NCBI GenBank assembly: GCA_029879605.1
Contig: JAOUQA010000107.1
Coordinates: 1-6,954, forward strand
Direction of reading: 5' to 3'
Length of the DNA stretch: 6,954 nucleotides
Source of the DNA: Gammaproteobacteria bacterium
Lineage (GTDB): Bacteria > Pseudomonadota > Gammaproteobacteria > SZUA-229
In this document: in pieces, positions 6,289 through 6,954 of the stretch
Layout: each line of letters starts with the position of its first letter
Numbering within the stretch: the first letter of the stretch is position 1
The notes under the pieces: model-generated
Told to the model about the DNA's origin: nothing
The model's input: the letters and a program-made list of their open reading frames with translations, nothing else
The model's database searches: none
Position numbers and translations under genes: made by a program

Positions 6289-6657
6289 CTAATCTTTGAC
6301 GATGACAATTCCTGACATATCCTGACCCTCATGAGTAATACAGGTATATTTAAATTCTCCTACCTTAGTGAATCTAAAAGAAAAGTTTTCGCCAATATTA
6401 AATTTATGAGCGTTTTCACGTGTAGGACCACCCAGTGAGCTATCTTCAAATGAAAGCTTATGCCGTGTATCATCATTATTAATCCAGATCACGGTATCAC
6501 CAGTCTTAATCATCAAGCTGGCCGGATCAAATTCCCAGCCTTGCATGCTTACTTTATATTCTGCGGAAGAAGCATTTACAGGAATACTCAACATATAAAG
6601 GCAGAAAACCAGCGTATTAAATCCCCTGCCTGATACAGCACTATTCAGTATACTCAT
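6289..6657 (-). CDS. Exported type I copper protein (cupredoxin, plastocyanin/pseudoazurin-like)
   Basis: Small blue copper proteins of this type shuttle single electrons in the periplasm. The product is 122 residues with an N-terminal hydrophobic export signal, probably cleaved near NASSA (29-32). The mature domain of about 90 residues carries the copper ligands His66 (TRHKLSF) and the cluster C106-x2-H109-x4-M114 (YTCITHEGQDM). That spacing is the plastocyanin type. MQGWEFDPASLMIKTGDTVIWIN is the typical first part of the fold. I chose the ATG at 6655-6657 because GAGGAAA (6661-6667) lies just upstream at good spacing. A TTG four codons earlier (6667-6669) overlaps that ribosome site and is unlikely. 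Its neighbours suggest it might donate electrons to NirS or accept them from the molybdoenzyme or cytochrome, but the pairing is inference. Confidence 0.88.
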   Translation of the reverse strand: MSILNSAVSGRGFNTLVFCLYMLSIPVNASSAEYKVSMQGWEFDPASLMIKTGDTVIWINNDDTRHKLSFEDSSLGGPTRENAHKFNIGENFSFRFTKVGEFKYTCITHEGQDMSGIVIVKD

Positions 6658-6683
6658 ACATTTCCTCAAAATATGAAATTATA
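6658..6683 (-). promoter_or_regulatory. Putative sigma70-type -10 and ribosome site for the cupredoxin gene
   Basis: On the minus strand a perfect TATAAT occupies 6683-6678, giving a predicted start near 6671 and a short leader of about 14 bases. GAGGAAA (6667-6661) is the ribosome site. No good -35 hexamer is found 16-18 bases upstream and no FNR/DNR box is present, so another activator might be needed. Read-through from the hemerythrin gene, whose stop is 85 bases before the cupredoxin start, is also possible. Confidence 0.45.
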
Positions 6684-6742
6684 GAATGCAGATAAGTTTT
6701 TAAAATAGCCATTCTAATTTATTAATACCAGCATCCCAAACT

Positions 6743-6954
6743 TTAACTCTCTCCTTTTGAAGTAAGAAAGTCAGTATATTTCTTGTCTGTTATGCATATA
6801 TGATTACTGAGCCAGTTTTCCAGGTAATGCAATGCACTTTTTGATACAGCCACATCTTCATTGTCAAATTGCTCAATAAACTCATCAATCTTTTGCTTCA
6901 TTTCATCATGCTGTTTACAATGCTCATCATATTCAGGATAATCATGTTTTTTCA
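6743..6954 (-). CDS. Bacteriohemerythrin, C-terminal part (5' end outside window)
   Basis: Hemerythrins are small four-helix proteins that bind O2, and in some cases nitric oxide, at a di-iron site. Only the last 69 residues are visible and the frame runs off the window edge. The visible ligands fit the family: H11 and H15 (EHCKQH, the HxxxH pair of helix 3), then H51 and D56 in NHICITDKKY, the C-terminal iron ligands. The usual DKKY...FL ending follows at 56-63. The first His and the HxxxE motif are outside the window, so it is unknown whether this is a lone hemerythrin or the end of a larger sensor protein. In this setting a role in oxygen or NO handling next to denitrification genes is plausible. 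Confidence 0.85.
   Translation of the reverse strand, partial: KKHDYPEYDEHCKQHDEMKQKIDEFIEQFDNEDVAVSKSALHYLENWLSNHICITDKKYTDFLTSKGES

Noticed and set aside
1..6954. CRISPR array, tRNA/rRNA, transposon ends or integration sites
   Set aside because: I saw no regularly spaced repeats, cloverleaf-type sequence, transposase or paired terminal repeats in the window.

Overview
The window reads as part of a denitrification / anaerobic-respiration locus of an AT-rich proteobacterium. A gammaproteobacterium, possibly a sulfur oxidiser or marine denitrifier, is my guess. The taxon rests only on base composition, the FNR/DNR-type boxes and the gene families, so it is tentative. Every confident gene lies on the minus strand, so the biological reading order runs from high to low coordinates.

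Layout in transcription order: (1) 6954-6743, the C-terminal half of a bacteriohemerythrin. (2) 6657-6289, a small exported type I copper protein (cupredoxin) with its own likely promoter. (3) 6288-5918, a 371-base non-coding stretch with two FNR/DNR-type boxes, a well-placed -10 element and an A-rich leader. (4) 5917-5036, a four-cluster Fe-S electron-transfer subunit. (5) 5023-4118, an NrfD/PsrC-type membrane subunit. (6) 4104-1741, a Tat-exported molybdopterin oxidoreductase. (7) 1695-1012, a membrane-anchored pentaheme cytochrome of the NapC/NirT/NrfH superfamily. (8) 799-1, the N-terminal half of cytochrome cd1 nitrite reductase NirS, cut by the window edge.

Genes 4-6 form a complete complex iron-sulfur molybdoenzyme (CISM) in the order B-C-A, the order known from tetrathionate reductase TtrBCA. 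Spacings are 12 and 13 bases, and the cytochrome follows after 45 bases. The promoter geometry (box centred at -41.5 from a predicted start, second box at -80.5) suggests control by an FNR/DNR/NNR-family activator, meaning low oxygen and/or nitric oxide. The likely scheme is that the molybdoenzyme exchanges electrons through its Fe-S subunit with the quinone pool at the NrfD subunit. The multiheme cytochrome and perhaps the cupredoxin would link that pool to periplasmic partners such as NirS. The substrate of the molybdoenzyme cannot be read from the sequence.

The most unusual points are in the proteins. The molybdoenzyme has Asp in place of the third Cys of its N-terminal [4Fe-4S] motif and, by my alignment, Ser at the usual Cys Mo-ligand position. 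The cytochrome carries an extra fifth heme site in an insertion and lacks the usual Met after heme 1. A dedicated CISM plus pentaheme cytochrome directly upstream of nirS and under a denitrification-type promoter is the best candidate here for an undescribed electron-transfer system.
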